A DNA stretch of 64,000 nt from Magnetococcus sp. PR-3 (GTDB taxonomy: Bacteria; Pseudomonadota; Magnetococcia; Magnetococcales; Magnetococcaceae), in contig NZ_JBAHUQ010000003.1 of the NCBI RefSeq assembly GCF_036689865.1, positions 124,001 to 188,000 on the forward strand, written 5' to 3'. Numbering within the stretch: the first letter of the stretch is position 1; the number at the start of each line of letters is the position of its first letter. A program made the position numbers and the translations under genes. Under the pieces are notes generated by a model, which saw nothing but the letters and a program-made list of their open reading frames with translations, was not told where the DNA came from and ran no database searches. This document shows positions 33,989-42,551 of this stretch, one piece after another.

Positions 33989-35271
33989 TGCGCGTAGAAT
34001 CCCTTTTCATTCGTGGCGCTCGGGTGGTCGATCCAGCCCATGCCCATGACGGTGTGGCGGATATTCTCATTGTCGATGGTGTTATCCGTGAAATTGGTAA
34101 ACTGGCTGCCCCAGCAGATATACCGGTTATTGAAGCCGATGGCCTGATCGCAGCACCCGGTTTGGTAGACATGCATGTGCACCTGCGTGAACCCGGTTTT
34201 GAGTATAAAGAGACCATTGCTGGTGGTACCCGCGCTGCTGCAGCGGGTGGTGTGACCTCCGTTGCCGCCATGCCCAACACCAAACCGGTTAACGATGACC
34301 CCAGTGTCACCGGTTATATGCTCGATAAAGCCCGTATGGCTGGTTTTGCCAATCTGTTCCCCATTGGTGCTATCTCCAAAGGGTTACAAGGCAAAGAGCT
34401 GACCGAAATAGGGTTGTTGAAAGCAGCCGGATGTGTGGCTTTTTCTGATGATGGCCTACCACTGATGAACAGTGGCATCATGCGCCGTGCCCTGGACTAT
34501 TCCCGTGCCTTTGGTGCATTGATCATTCAGCACGCAGAAGATAGCGGTCTGGTTGGCTGCGGGTGTATGAACGAAGGAGAGGTCGCCTCCCGCCTGGGCC
34601 TGCCCGGTATTCCCAACGCATCAGAAGATATTTTGGTGGAACGGGATATCCGTTTGGTTGAGTTGACTGGGGGACGCTACCATGTGGCCCACATCTCCAG
34701 TGGCGGAGCTGTGGCCTCGGTTGCCAAGGCTCAGGAAAAGGGGCTGAAGGTAACCTGTGAAGCTGCACCCCACCATTTGGTACTCAACGATACCGATGTG
34801 GGGGATTACGACACCAACGCCAAAATGGCCCCACCCTTGCGGAATAAGCGGGATGTCCATGCCCTGCAAGAGGCCTTGGCCCGTGGTACCATTGGCGTTA
34901 TTGCCACCGACCACGCCCCCCATGAAGAGGACAGCAAACGGGTACCTTTCTGTCACGCTGCCAATGGTGTGGTAGGTTTGGAGACACTCTTACCCATTAC
35001 TTTGGAGCTGGTCAACCAAGGGGTCTTACCTCTGAGTAAAGCCTTAGCCGCCATCAGCTGTAACCCTGCCCGTTTGCTGGGCCTGGATCGGGGTACGTTA
35101 ACCCCAGGTTGTATGGGAGATGTCGTGCTGTTCGATCCTCAAGAACAGTGGACGGTGACCAGCCAAGCGCTACATGGCAGTAGTAAAAATACGGCCTTTG
35201 CCGAGCGTGCTGTCAAAGGTCGTGTAAAATATACGGTTCTTGCTGGACGTATTGTCCATCAAGAGGGTTGA
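33985..35271 (+). CDS. pyrC: Dihydroorotase
   Basis: Cyclises carbamoyl aspartate to dihydroorotate. 428 residues, class I amidohydrolase. The metal ligands are all seen: HVHLREPG (HxH), the Asp in VAFSDDGLP, His in IIQHAEDSGL, His in YHVAHISSGG and Asp in ATDHAPHEEDSK. It is therefore predicted active, unlike the inactive PyrC-like partner of Pseudomonas ATCase. The ATG overlaps the pyrB stop (ATGA), giving coupled translation and, probably, a PyrB-PyrC complex. Followed by a terminator. Confidence 0.96.
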   Translation: MMRVESLFIRGARVVDPAHAHDGVADILIVDGVIREIGKLAAPADIPVIEADGLIAAPGLVDMHVHLREPGFEYKETIAGGTRAAAAGGVTSVAAMPNTKPVNDDPSVTGYMLDKARMAGFANLFPIGAISKGLQGKELTEIGLLKAAGCVAFSDDGLPLMNSGIMRRALDYSRAFGALIIQHAEDSGLVGCGCMNEGEVASRLGLPGIPNASEDILVERDIRLVELTGGRYHVAHISSGGAVASVAKAQEKGLKVTCEAAPHHLVLNDTDVGDYDTNAKMAPPLRNKRDVHALQEALARGTIGVIATDHAPHEEDSKRVPFCHAANGVVGLETLLPITLELVNQGVLPLSKALAAISCNPARLLGLDRGTLTPGCMGDVVLFDPQEQWTVTSQALHGSSKNTAFAERAVKGRVKYTVLAGRIVHQEG

Positions 35272-35278
35272 CCAATAG

Positions 35279-35312
35279 AGACATCCCAGACATAGTGTTT
35301 GGGATGTCTTTT
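35279..35312 (+). terminator. Terminator of pyrR-pyrB-pyrC
   Basis: A perfect 10-bp stem (35279-35288 with 35300-35309), 11-nt loop and T-run. It starts 8 bp after the pyrC stop codon. Confidence 0.85.
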
Positions 35313-35444
35313 GTTAAACCATTAACATCAGTGCGTTACTAATCAAGCAGCACTCTATATATTAATTACCACTATTTTGGTGGTTCGTATGACTTAATTT
35401 AAGAGTGCATTTTAAGTATAACCCCAGCCAAACGGATCGCCACC

Positions 35445-37250
35445 ATGGGGCCAAACTACCGGTACGGTGATTACCAGCGTGAGACGACGATTGAGCGTAA
35501 CGAGATCAGTTACAACAATCTGACCCCTAAGCTGGAGCAAGATGAACAGGGTAATGTTAAACCCTACTCCCCTCCACCTGTGAAGCTCCGCTCTGTGGAT
35601 GTCTTCAAACTACTCAAGCCTTATATTTCGGTCCGCTTTTTGGATCAGCTTAAAGCTGTGGTACCCCTGGCCATTTATCTGGCCCTGTTCCAGTTCTTTG
35701 TACTGCGCCAGTTGGTGCAGGACTCCTTCTCCATTACCGCAGGCCTGTTCGCTGTATGTATAGGTTTGATGTTCTTTATGGAGGGGTTAAAACTGGGTCT
35801 TATGCCCTTTGGTGAGGTGATCGGTAATACCCTACCGAAAAAATCACCCTTGCCGGTTGTGCTACTGATTGCCTTTATGCTGGGTATTGGGGTGACCTTT
35901 GCCGAACCAGCCATTGGCGCACTGAAACAGGCAGGACAGATTGTTTCGGTCGAACGGGCACCTTACCTTTATGCACTACTCAACGACTGGTCCGGTATTT
36001 TGGTCCTGGTTGTGGGTGGTGGTGTGGGTCTGGCTGCTATTTTGGGAACCTTGCGTTTCCTCTATGGTTGGAGCCTCAAACCCATGGTTTATATGTCCTT
36101 GGCACCCGCCTTGGTCTTAACCATTTATGCATCCGGCAACCCCGAACTTTCTAAAATTCTGGGTCTGGCTTGGGACTGCGGTGCAGTAACCACCGGCCCA
36201 GTTACGGTACCTTTGGTTCTCTCTTTGGGTATCGGTATCGCAGCAGCAGCGGGTAAAGGGGACTCCGGTCTCTCCGGCTTTGGTATTGTAACCCTGGCTT
36301 CTATCTTCCCCATCATTGGTGTGTTGATTCTCTCCTTGGTTTTAGCCGCTACGGTGACCCCAGCTGAGATTATTGAAGCCGCCAAGTTGGCCGCCGCTTC
36401 CGCACCCACTGGCCCAGCCCCTTGGTATGAGTCTTCCCCTGGTGGTGAAGTCATTTTGGGTATTCGGGCGATCTTGCCACTGGTGCTGTTCCTTTACCTG
36501 GTTCTGCGCTACTTGCTCAAAGAGCAGGTTAAGAACGCAGGTGAGATCACCTATGGTATTACCCTGACTATTGTGGGTATGTGTATCTTCAACCTGGGTC
36601 TGACCTACGGTTTGTCAGCGCTGGGCGAACAGTCCGGATCATTGGTTCCTGCCTCCTTCATCGAAATCAAAATGATGATGGGCGATATGGTCACCAACTA
36701 CGGCCCCATCTACAGTACGGTGGTGGGTTTGATCCTCTCCTTGGGCTTTGCCTGGGTATTGGGCTTTGGTGCAACCTTGGCAGAACCCGCGTTGAACGCC
36801 TTGGGTGCCACGGTGGAAAACCTGACCAACGGTGTGTTCAAAAAGCAAACCCTGATGATGGCCGTCTCCATCGGTGTGGCTTTTGGCCTGGCCATCGGTT
36901 TGGCTAAGCTGATCTTTGAATTGCCCTTACAGTGGTTGCTGATCCCCGGTTACGGCTTGGGTATTGTCCTGACCTATTTCTCCACGGAAGAGTTTGTCAA
37001 CGTGGCCTGGGATAGTGCAGGGGTGACCACCGGCCCCATTACGGTACCACTGGTGCTGGCGATGGGCCTGGGCTTTGGTAATGCTGTGGATGCGTTGGAA
37101 GGCTTCGGCATTCTCTCCATGGCCTCCATCTGTCCTATTCTCTCTGTATTGATCACAGGTCTGTGGGTGCGTTTCCGCTCCAATGCGCAGACCAAAGCAG
37201 CCACCCAGGCGGGTAGTACATCTCCTGATAAAGAGGTCCAAGCGATATGA
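35445..37250 (+). CDS. DUF1538 integral membrane protein (two-repeat transporter candidate)
   Basis: 601 residues. After a polar N-terminus (about 60) there are many membrane segments in two homologous halves: WDCGAVTTGPVTVPLVLSLG at residue 243 is repeated as WDSAGVTTGPITVPLVLAMG at 522, and FAEPAIGALKQAG is mirrored by LAEPALNALGATV. This inverted/duplicated layout is that of a transporter, and the pattern is DUF1538. From memory, paired DUF1538 proteins (UmpA/UmpB) have been reported with cation/proton antiport activity; here both units are fused in one chain. The stop overlaps the start of a PII-like gene by 4 bp. The substrate is unknown. Confidence 0.87.
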   Translation: MGPNYRYGDYQRETTIERNEISYNNLTPKLEQDEQGNVKPYSPPPVKLRSVDVFKLLKPYISVRFLDQLKAVVPLAIYLALFQFFVLRQLVQDSFSITAGLFAVCIGLMFFMEGLKLGLMPFGEVIGNTLPKKSPLPVVLLIAFMLGIGVTFAEPAIGALKQAGQIVSVERAPYLYALLNDWSGILVLVVGGGVGLAAILGTLRFLYGWSLKPMVYMSLAPALVLTIYASGNPELSKILGLAWDCGAVTTGPVTVPLVLSLGIGIAAAAGKGDSGLSGFGIVTLASIFPIIGVLILSLVLAATVTPAEIIEAAKLAAASAPTGPAPWYESSPGGEVILGIRAILPLVLFLYLVLRYLLKEQVKNAGEITYGITLTIVGMCIFNLGLTYGLSALGEQSGSLVPASFIEIKMMMGDMVTNYGPIYSTVVGLILSLGFAWVLGFGATLAEPALNALGATVENLTNGVFKKQTLMMAVSIGVAFGLAIGLAKLIFELPLQWLLIPGYGLGIVLTYFSTEEFVNVAWDSAGVTTGPITVPLVLAMGLGFGNAVDALEGFGILSMASICPILSVLITGLWVRFRSNAQTKAATQAGSTSPDKEVQAI

Positions 37251-37612
37251 GCGAACGTAATATCACCTATCTTACCGACGTCTCTCTCATCACCTGCATC
37301 GTACAACGTGGCTTGGGCGATGTGATCGTCAAAGCAGCCCGTGAAGCGGGTGCTCAAGGTGCGACCGTTTATTATGCCAAAGGTAGTGGTGTCCGTGAGC
37401 GTTTGGGTGCCCTGGGTGTCGCCGTTGAGGTAGAAAAAGAGGTGGTCAACCTGGTGGTCTCCAAAGAGCAGCAGGATCTGGTCTTTAATAGTGCCTACCT
37501 AGCCGGTAATCTAGATACACCGGGTATGGGCTTTATGTATGTGACCCCACTGGAAAAAGCGGCTACCTATATCCCGCAGGAGGTCATTCAACGCCTGCAG
37601 GAAGCCGGCTAA
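37247..37612 (+). CDS. PII-like regulatory protein (first of pair)
   Basis: 121 residues with a ferredoxin-like PII fold pattern: LITCIVQRGLGDVIVKAAREAGAQGATVYYAKGSG, a short T-loop region, then VEKEVVNLVVSKEQQDLVF and GMGFMYVTPLEKAATYI. It lacks the GlnB/GlnK T-loop tyrosine signature, so it belongs to the broader PII-like group. The ATG overlaps the DUF1538 stop (ATGA), which ties its synthesis to the transporter. By analogy with AmtB-GlnK and SbtA-SbtB it should bind and gate the membrane protein in response to a nucleotide; that is inference. Confidence 0.83.
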   Translation: MSERNITYLTDVSLITCIVQRGLGDVIVKAAREAGAQGATVYYAKGSGVRERLGALGVAVEVEKEVVNLVVSKEQQDLVFNSAYLAGNLDTPGMGFMYVTPLEKAATYIPQEVIQRLQEAG

Positions 37613-37624
37613 GGAGAGACGACC

Positions 37625-37981
37625 ATGTCGGGAACTCAGCTGGTTAATAATAAAATGATCACCGCCTATCTTCCAGATGATGGCAGTGATAAAGAGGTTC
37701 TCAAAGCTCTGCATGAGCGTGGGGTTAACACCGCCAACTCGGTGGGTTTGCGGGGTATTGCCCAGCTACGCCCAGCCAAGGGTAAAGCGGGACGCCTTCC
37801 TGAGTCTGAAGCGGTCAAAATGGTAACCATTATGGTTGCTGGCGAAGAGGCCGATGAGCTTTTTGAGTTCATTTTTGACAAGGGCAACCTTGCCCGTGAG
37901 GGGGGTGGTTTAATGTTCATGAACACCCTCAGCGCAACCACACTCTTTACCCTACCTGACGATGTTGGGGAAGAGGGTTAA
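37625..37981 (+). CDS. PII-like regulatory protein (second of pair)
   Basis: 118 residues, similar to the preceding protein in plan: KMITAYLPDDGSDKEVLKALHERGVNTANSV, a Lys/Gly-rich loop (RPAKGKAGRLPES) in the T-loop position, VKMVTIMVAGEEADELFEFIF and GGGLMFMNTLSATTLFTLP. It begins 12 bp after the first PII-like gene with AAGGAGAGACGACC ahead of the ATG. Two divergent PII-like proteins could form separate trimers or a mixed assembly on the two-repeat DUF1538 protein. Confidence 0.8.
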   Translation: MSGTQLVNNKMITAYLPDDGSDKEVLKALHERGVNTANSVGLRGIAQLRPAKGKAGRLPESEAVKMVTIMVAGEEADELFEFIFDKGNLAREGGGLMFMNTLSATTLFTLPDDVGEEG

Positions 37982-38043
37982 CCCTTAAATTGGGCGGTAA
38001 TCCTAACCACCATGGATGACACCGCCTGTAAGGGTCAGGTATG

Positions 38044-38077
38044 AAAAGGGCGGATCCCGATGGATCCGCCCTTTTTT
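38044..38077 (+). terminator. Terminator after the DUF1538-PII-PII unit
   Basis: A perfect 14-bp stem (38044-38057 with 38062-38075), 4-nt loop and six T. It lies 62 bp after the second PII-like gene. Confidence 0.92.
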
Positions 38078-38169
38078 GTATCTTTTTGTATACAGATTCC
38101 CCTTAGCCGAAGTGGATAGATCTCGATACAATGGGCCTTCCACTTTCGCCTGTTTTCTGAGGTTGCCCC

Positions 38170-39093
38170 ATGTCCCAAGCATCACGCCCTGCTTTGCACA
38201 AGCTATCCGCTAAGGTTCTGTTTAACCGAGCCGAGCCTGGGGATCAGTATGTGATCCGTTTTCACGCACCTCAGTTGGCCCAACGCTGTCAGCCTGGGCA
38301 CTTTGTTCAGGTCGATTGTGGTCCCACCACCACCCTGCCCCGTCCACTCTCTATTCTGGATGCAGATGCTCAAGCTGGTACGGTGGATATCTTCTACAAA
38401 GTGGTGGGCCGTGGGACCGATGTCATGCGCCAGTGGCAGCCCGGTACTGAGGTTGTACTCATGGGACCGATCGGTCGAATTTTTGATCCCATTGAAGCCC
38501 CCAAACAAGCGCTGTTAATTGGGGGGGGGGTGGGCGCGGCCCCTGTGGACTTTATGGCCCGCAGCTTGGCCAAGCGTGGGGTAGCAACCACACTCTTTTT
38601 GGGTATGGAGAGTGAAAGCCCCTTTCCCCTGGAAACCGCAACCACCCCCCTACCTGGCATTGATCACCAAACCAATATGGCCCTGGCCAAGCTTCAGACA
38701 CAGGGTATCAACAGCCGTGTTGCCGCTTTAACCCCACGTACCGGTTGGTTCCAAGGCTATGTAACCGACCTCGCCAGTCACTATTTGGCTGCCCTGAGTG
38801 ATGCAGAGCGCGCACAAACCCTACTCTACACCTGTGGACCAACCCCCATGATGGCCGCGGCTTATAGGGTCGCCAAACAGTTTGGTCTGCGTGGCCAAGC
38901 CTCGATGGAGGAGCACATGGCGTGTGGGTTTGGTGGCTGTGCCGGATGCGTCGCCCCCATTCGTGTGGGGGGAGAGATGGGTTGGAACTATCGCCGGGTC
39001 TGCGTGGATGGTCCGGTGTTTGATTTAGATGATATCGCCTGGGAAGAGATGGGGTATCCAATCCCTAAAGCCCAGCCCTGTGGCTGCACCTAA
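38170..39093 (+). CDS. pyrK: Dihydroorotate dehydrogenase electron-transfer subunit, PyrK-like
   Basis: 307-residue ferredoxin-NADP reductase-type protein. FAD motif LPRPLSILDAD, NAD-binding GGGVGAAPVDFMA, YTCGPTPMMAA, and the PyrK [2Fe-2S] ligand set in MACGFGGCAGCVAPI plus a downstream Cys in RRVCVDGPVF. It carries electrons from PyrD class 1B to NAD+. No pyrD is in the window, so the partner must lie elsewhere. A long C-terminal extension ends PKAQPCGCT. It could instead be a related SudB/HydG-type flavoprotein, but local pyr genes favour PyrK. Confidence 0.87.
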   Translation: MSQASRPALHKLSAKVLFNRAEPGDQYVIRFHAPQLAQRCQPGHFVQVDCGPTTTLPRPLSILDADAQAGTVDIFYKVVGRGTDVMRQWQPGTEVVLMGPIGRIFDPIEAPKQALLIGGGVGAAPVDFMARSLAKRGVATTLFLGMESESPFPLETATTPLPGIDHQTNMALAKLQTQGINSRVAALTPRTGWFQGYVTDLASHYLAALSDAERAQTLLYTCGPTPMMAAAYRVAKQFGLRGQASMEEHMACGFGGCAGCVAPIRVGGEMGWNYRRVCVDGPVFDLDDIAWEEMGYPIPKAQPCGCT

Positions 39094-39130
39094 CCGCATA
39101 GCTCTTTTTTACATTGGTAAGGAAATGATG

Positions 39131-39670
39131 ATGTTGAAATCCATGGCTGCTCTTTTTGCCCTTGCGCTCTTTCTCTCTCCATCCGCCATGGCAGCTGATA
39201 CCCCGCCGAACAAGGCCCAACAGCTGTTTAAGGTGATGCAGGCAGATAAAAGCCAAAACCAAACCTTTAAAATGCTCACCCAGCGTATTACCCCCATGGT
39301 CATTCAGGGGTTTGGGCAGGATCTCAAACGTCACTTCCCTCAGGCAACTGAGGCACAACGGCAAGAGACCTCTGAAGCATTTGCCCAGGGGTTTCATGAG
39401 ATGATGCAAGCCACCATGCCTGAGGTAGAGAAACAGATGGCTGAACTCTACAGCAATGCATTTACCGAACAGGAACTGGACCAGCTGATTGCCTTTTATC
39501 AAACCGAAACCGGTCAAAAATTTGTGCAACTGCAAGGCAAGCTGGCCAAACAAGGGGCGATGGTTACCCAACAGCAGATCCAAAAGAACATGCAGCATAA
39601 GCTACCCACCATTATGCAAACCATGGTCGATCAGCTGGAAAAACAACTGAATATGCCAAAATCTCCATAA
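39131..39670 (+). CDS. Secreted DUF2059 protein (first of tandem pair)
   Basis: 179 residues. A signal peptide (LKSMAALFALALFLSPSAMA, cleavage after AMA-AD) precedes a helical DUF2059 domain: LYSNAFTEQELDQLIAFYQT, ETGQKFVQLQGKL. The family is periplasmic and of unknown role. Three ATGs stand in a row (39125, 39128, 39131); the AAGGA at 39119-39123 is best spaced for the third. A paralogue follows 25 bp later. Confidence 0.85.
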   Translation: MLKSMAALFALALFLSPSAMAADTPPNKAQQLFKVMQADKSQNQTFKMLTQRITPMVIQGFGQDLKRHFPQATEAQRQETSEAFAQGFHEMMQATMPEVEKQMAELYSNAFTEQELDQLIAFYQTETGQKFVQLQGKLAKQGAMVTQQQIQKNMQHKLPTIMQTMVDQLEKQLNMPKSP

Positions 39671-39695
39671 TCTATTTGATCACAAGGAATAACAC

Positions 39696-40238
39696 ATGTT
39701 GAAACATCTACTCTGTGCGGCCCTACTGACCATAACCTTTCATGGGCAAGCCTGGGCACAACCTGTAGACCCCCAGGCACATAAAGAGGCTGTCTCACTG
39801 ATCAAACGTATGGATATGTCCAACGTGATGGATCAGATGGTTACCTTAATGTTACGCAGCATTGGCCCTATGATGTCGCACTCTCTTCAATCAGAGATCC
39901 AGAAACAGTACCCTAAAACACCGGAAGCACTCATTCAGGAGATCTCTACGGATATGATTCAAGCACTGGAAGATGCTTTTTCATCCGTTAAGCCAGAGAT
40001 GTTGTCTGAATTTGCCAATGTCTATGCCAAAGAGTTTACGGCTTCAGAACTGAAAAGCATGAACCAGTTCTTTGCCTCCCCTGCCGGTCAACAGTTTATT
40101 AAGAAACAGGGTAAGTTAATGCAAGAGGGGCAAAAGGTTGGCCAGGAGGTTGCCAAACGCTCTTTAGAAAGCAAGATCCCACAGATTATGCAACGTATGG
40201 ATGAGAAGTTTAAAGACCGCTTAGAAAGCTACCAATAG
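39696..40238 (+). CDS. Secreted DUF2059 protein (second of tandem pair)
   Basis: 180 residues. Signal peptide (LKHLLCAALLTITFHGQAWA) and a DUF2059 domain: FANVYAKEFTASELKSMNQF, SPAGQQFIKKQGKL. Its architecture and many positions match the preceding gene, pointing to tandem duplication followed by divergence. ACAAGGA precedes the ATG. Followed by a terminator, so the two form a bicistronic unit. The function is unknown. Confidence 0.85.
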   Translation: MLKHLLCAALLTITFHGQAWAQPVDPQAHKEAVSLIKRMDMSNVMDQMVTLMLRSIGPMMSHSLQSEIQKQYPKTPEALIQEISTDMIQALEDAFSSVKPEMLSEFANVYAKEFTASELKSMNQFFASPAGQQFIKKQGKLMQEGQKVGQEVAKRSLESKIPQIMQRMDEKFKDRLESYQ

Positions 40239-40278
40239 GGTTCTTGCGGTACGGGGTACAGGTTGTGGTACGGGACAC

Positions 40279-40315
40279 AGGCCGTTTTCAGGGGGATTTC
40301 TGAAAACGGCCTTTG
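40279..40315 (+). terminator. Terminator of the DUF2059 pair
   Basis: A perfect 13-bp stem (40279-40291 with 40300-40312), 8-nt loop and a short T-run. Its 3' arm lies inside the end of the convergent small membrane-protein gene. Confidence 0.85.
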
Positions 40316-40572
40316 TGTTTAAACCACCAGTTTTCACCAAAACCGTACAGTAAAAAAAAGAGCAGACCTAAGGGCAATGGCGGCAGGAGGAGATAGATCA
40401 CAGCCACATAACCATTGGGGTGACAACGCCCGGCCTCAAACTGACACAACCCACTGGGTTGTGTACCTTGGCTTACCCACAACAGCACAAAAACCACCAT
40501 GGCCGTGAGCACAAAGCCAGCCACAAAGCACCACACCAGTTTCTTGCCGATATTATAGTAGGGAAATAGCAT
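40288..40572 (-). CDS. Small two-helix membrane protein, unknown function
   Basis: 94 residues from ATG 40572 with two hydrophobic helices (about 11-35 and 55-77) separated by a loop with two cysteines (SGLCQFEAGRCHPNG) that may form a disulfide outside the membrane. The tail is basic and aromatic. AAAGGTC sits just before the ATG. It follows the RsmC-like gene by 5 bp on the same strand, so it is likely co-transcribed. No family recognised. Confidence 0.6.
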   Translation of the reverse strand: MLFPYYNIGKKLVWCFVAGFVLTAMVVFVLLWVSQGTQPSGLCQFEAGRCHPNGYVAVIYLLLPPLPLGLLFFLLYGFGENWWFKHKGRFQKSP

Positions 40573-40577
40573 GACCT

Positions 40578-41648
40578 TTACTTTTTGGTTGCCTTCCAAA
40601 CCACAAACTTGGTATCTCGCAGGGCCACCTCCACCGTTGCAAAAGCCTCTTTAAGCAATGGTCCATAATCCAGAAACCCATTGGCAACCAACCAAAGCGT
40701 ACCCTTACGCTCTAAAATCTCTGTGGCATGTTGGATAAAACGCTCTGCCACAGCCCGGTTAAGGGATTGCCCCCGATGAAAAGGAGGGTTGGTCACAACC
40801 GTATCAAAGCTTTGCCGCTGTAATATGGACCCAATACCATCCTCCAGCACCATATGGCAGCGTTCCGTCACCCCATTGAGCTGGGCTGTCTCCGCACTAC
40901 ATAGGGTTGCCCGTACCATATCATCTGACAGGGTGACCTGTAGGGTGGGCTCCCGTTTGGCCAGGGTGGTTCCGATCAACCCACACCCACAGCCCCAATC
41001 CAAAAGATGGTATGCCGCATGACCTTGCAGGGCTTCTAATAACATTAAGGATGCCGGGTCAGGCTCTGCCCAGGAAAAAAGCCCAGGGCGGGTTGCAACG
41101 GTGATTTCATCGGTTGAATAGTGATGGAAACAGCCATCATCACTAAGGTCGGGTCGTTTTTGCTGTTTTTTACTGGGTTTTTCCTGCCACTGACTACCGG
41201 CTGGAATCTCCACCAGTTTAAGATGACCCTTACTCAGGACATTACGCGCTTGTGCAATTTTTTTAGGAAGCGGCAGGATACCACTCTCCTTATCGCCAAA
41301 CACCCACAACTTTCCTGTGGGGGGAAGCGCCTTTAAGGCCTCCTCCACCGCCAGTTTTGCGGCCTCCCGCCCTTGGGGTAACTCCATTAGAATATGGGTT
41401 GCAGGCTCGTTGGCTGTGGGGTGGTCATGGGCCTGGATGGTTTGGAAGCCATCGGCTTTGGCCATCGCCTGGGTGGAGATACGCGCAATGGTCAGTTTAC
41501 CCGCAAACCCCATCTCTTTGAGGGTATGACCCACCGGCCATTGATTGAGTGGCCAATGCACCAGATGCAAGTGGCTAATCGTAGAAACATCCAACACCGA
41601 AGGAAGGCTTTGGAAGAAGCGTTGGATGGCGCGGGGGTCATGGTGCAT
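40578..41648 (-). CDS. RsmC/RlmG-like rRNA guanine-N2 methyltransferase
   Basis: 356 residues with two class I methyltransferase-like halves as in RsmC: a degenerate N-terminal half, then an active C-terminal half with LLDWGCGCGLIGTTLAK (SAM motif I) and VVTNPPFHRG (the N-P-P-F catalytic motif of N2-guanine methyltransferases). The target is likely 16S rRNA G1207 (RsmC) or 23S G1835 (RlmG); the length is between the two, so the symbol is withheld. The ATG at 41648 lies 56 bp after pyrE on the same strand. Confidence 0.85.
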   Translation of the reverse strand: MHHDPRAIQRFFQSLPSVLDVSTISHLHLVHWPLNQWPVGHTLKEMGFAGKLTIARISTQAMAKADGFQTIQAHDHPTANEPATHILMELPQGREAAKLAVEEALKALPPTGKLWVFGDKESGILPLPKKIAQARNVLSKGHLKLVEIPAGSQWQEKPSKKQQKRPDLSDDGCFHHYSTDEITVATRPGLFSWAEPDPASLMLLEALQGHAAYHLLDWGCGCGLIGTTLAKREPTLQVTLSDDMVRATLCSAETAQLNGVTERCHMVLEDGIGSILQRQSFDTVVTNPPFHRGQSLNRAVAERFIQHATEILERKGTLWLVANGFLDYGPLLKEAFATVEVALRDTKFVVWKATKK

Positions 41649-41704
41649 AGAGTGATATTCCGTATAAAAGAGTCATCAAAAGGGACTGGGCCAGCGACAA
41701 ACCG

Positions 41705-42352
41705 TTAGGCCACGCCATATTCATCCCGATAGGCTTTGATCTGCGGCATATATTCAGCCAGATCAGCCTCCTGCTCCAACAACGCCACCAAATCGGTTAA
41801 CGAAGCGATGGCAATAACCGGTACATTAAAGTTCTTTTCAATCTCTTGAATGGCCGACAGCGCACCTTGACCCCGCTCTTGTCGATCCAGCGCAACGGTG
41901 ACACCAGCCAATTGAGCACCTGCCTGCTCGATCATACCCACGGACTCTCGTACAGAAGTCCCAGCACTGACCACATCATCAATGATCATAATACGACCTT
42001 TGAGGGGTGACCCCACCAAAACCCCACCCTCACCATGATCCTTAGCCTCTTTACGGTTATAGGCAAAGGGTGTTTCCCGGTTATGGCGGTCTGACAAGGC
42101 CATGGCCACAGCTGTAGAAAGGGGAATACCCTTATAGGCTGGGCCAAACAGTACGTCAAAGTCTGGACCATCAGCTGCCAGGGTATCGGCATAAAAGGCG
42201 GCCAATTGAGACATCAATGCACCACTGTTGAACAACCCTGCATTAAAGAAGTAAGGGCTCATACGCCCAGCCTTGGTTTTAAAAGAGCCAAAGCGCAAGA
42301 CCTCTGCGGCCAATGCAAAACGTAAAAAGTCCAACCGACGATCCTGATTCAT
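41705..42352 (-). CDS. pyrE: Orotate phosphoribosyltransferase
   Basis: Converts orotate and PRPP to orotidine monophosphate. 215 residues. The PRPP motif is IMIIDDVVSAGTSVRES; other markers are RMSPYFFNAGLFN, FGPAYKGIPL and YNRKEAKDHGEGG (flexible catalytic loop with Lys/His). GGTGAG 7 bp before ATG 42352 supports that start over 42397. Heads a probable pyrE / RsmC-like / membrane-protein unit. With pyrR, pyrB, pyrC and pyrK it makes five pyrimidine genes within 10 kb, in separate transcription units. Confidence 0.96.
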   Translation of the reverse strand: MNQDRRLDFLRFALAAEVLRFGSFKTKAGRMSPYFFNAGLFNSGALMSQLAAFYADTLAADGPDFDVLFGPAYKGIPLSTAVAMALSDRHNRETPFAYNRKEAKDHGEGGVLVGSPLKGRIMIIDDVVSAGTSVRESVGMIEQAGAQLAGVTVALDRQERGQGALSAIQEIEKNFNVPVIAIASLTDLVALLEQEADLAEYMPQIKAYRDEYGVA

Positions 42353-42551
42353 AACCCGCTCACCCTTTGTAGATTTTCGAAAACCGATCCAACCCACGCC
42401 ACCCCTTGCCCCACCGCGCCATGGTGCTAATATGAGCAGTGATGCTCACCATGCATCCTGACAAGCAAGGAAGCACAACCGATGTGGGGTCGCCATTGTA
42501 GCCCCATCTCCAGTTTCGGGTCGAGCCCCAACAAGGACCGGCAATAAAACG

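Noticed and set aside
33985-35271. Inactive PyrC' subunit as in Pseudomonas
   Set aside because: HxH, the Asp/His ligands and the ATDHAPHE motif are all present, so it is a normal dihydroorotase.
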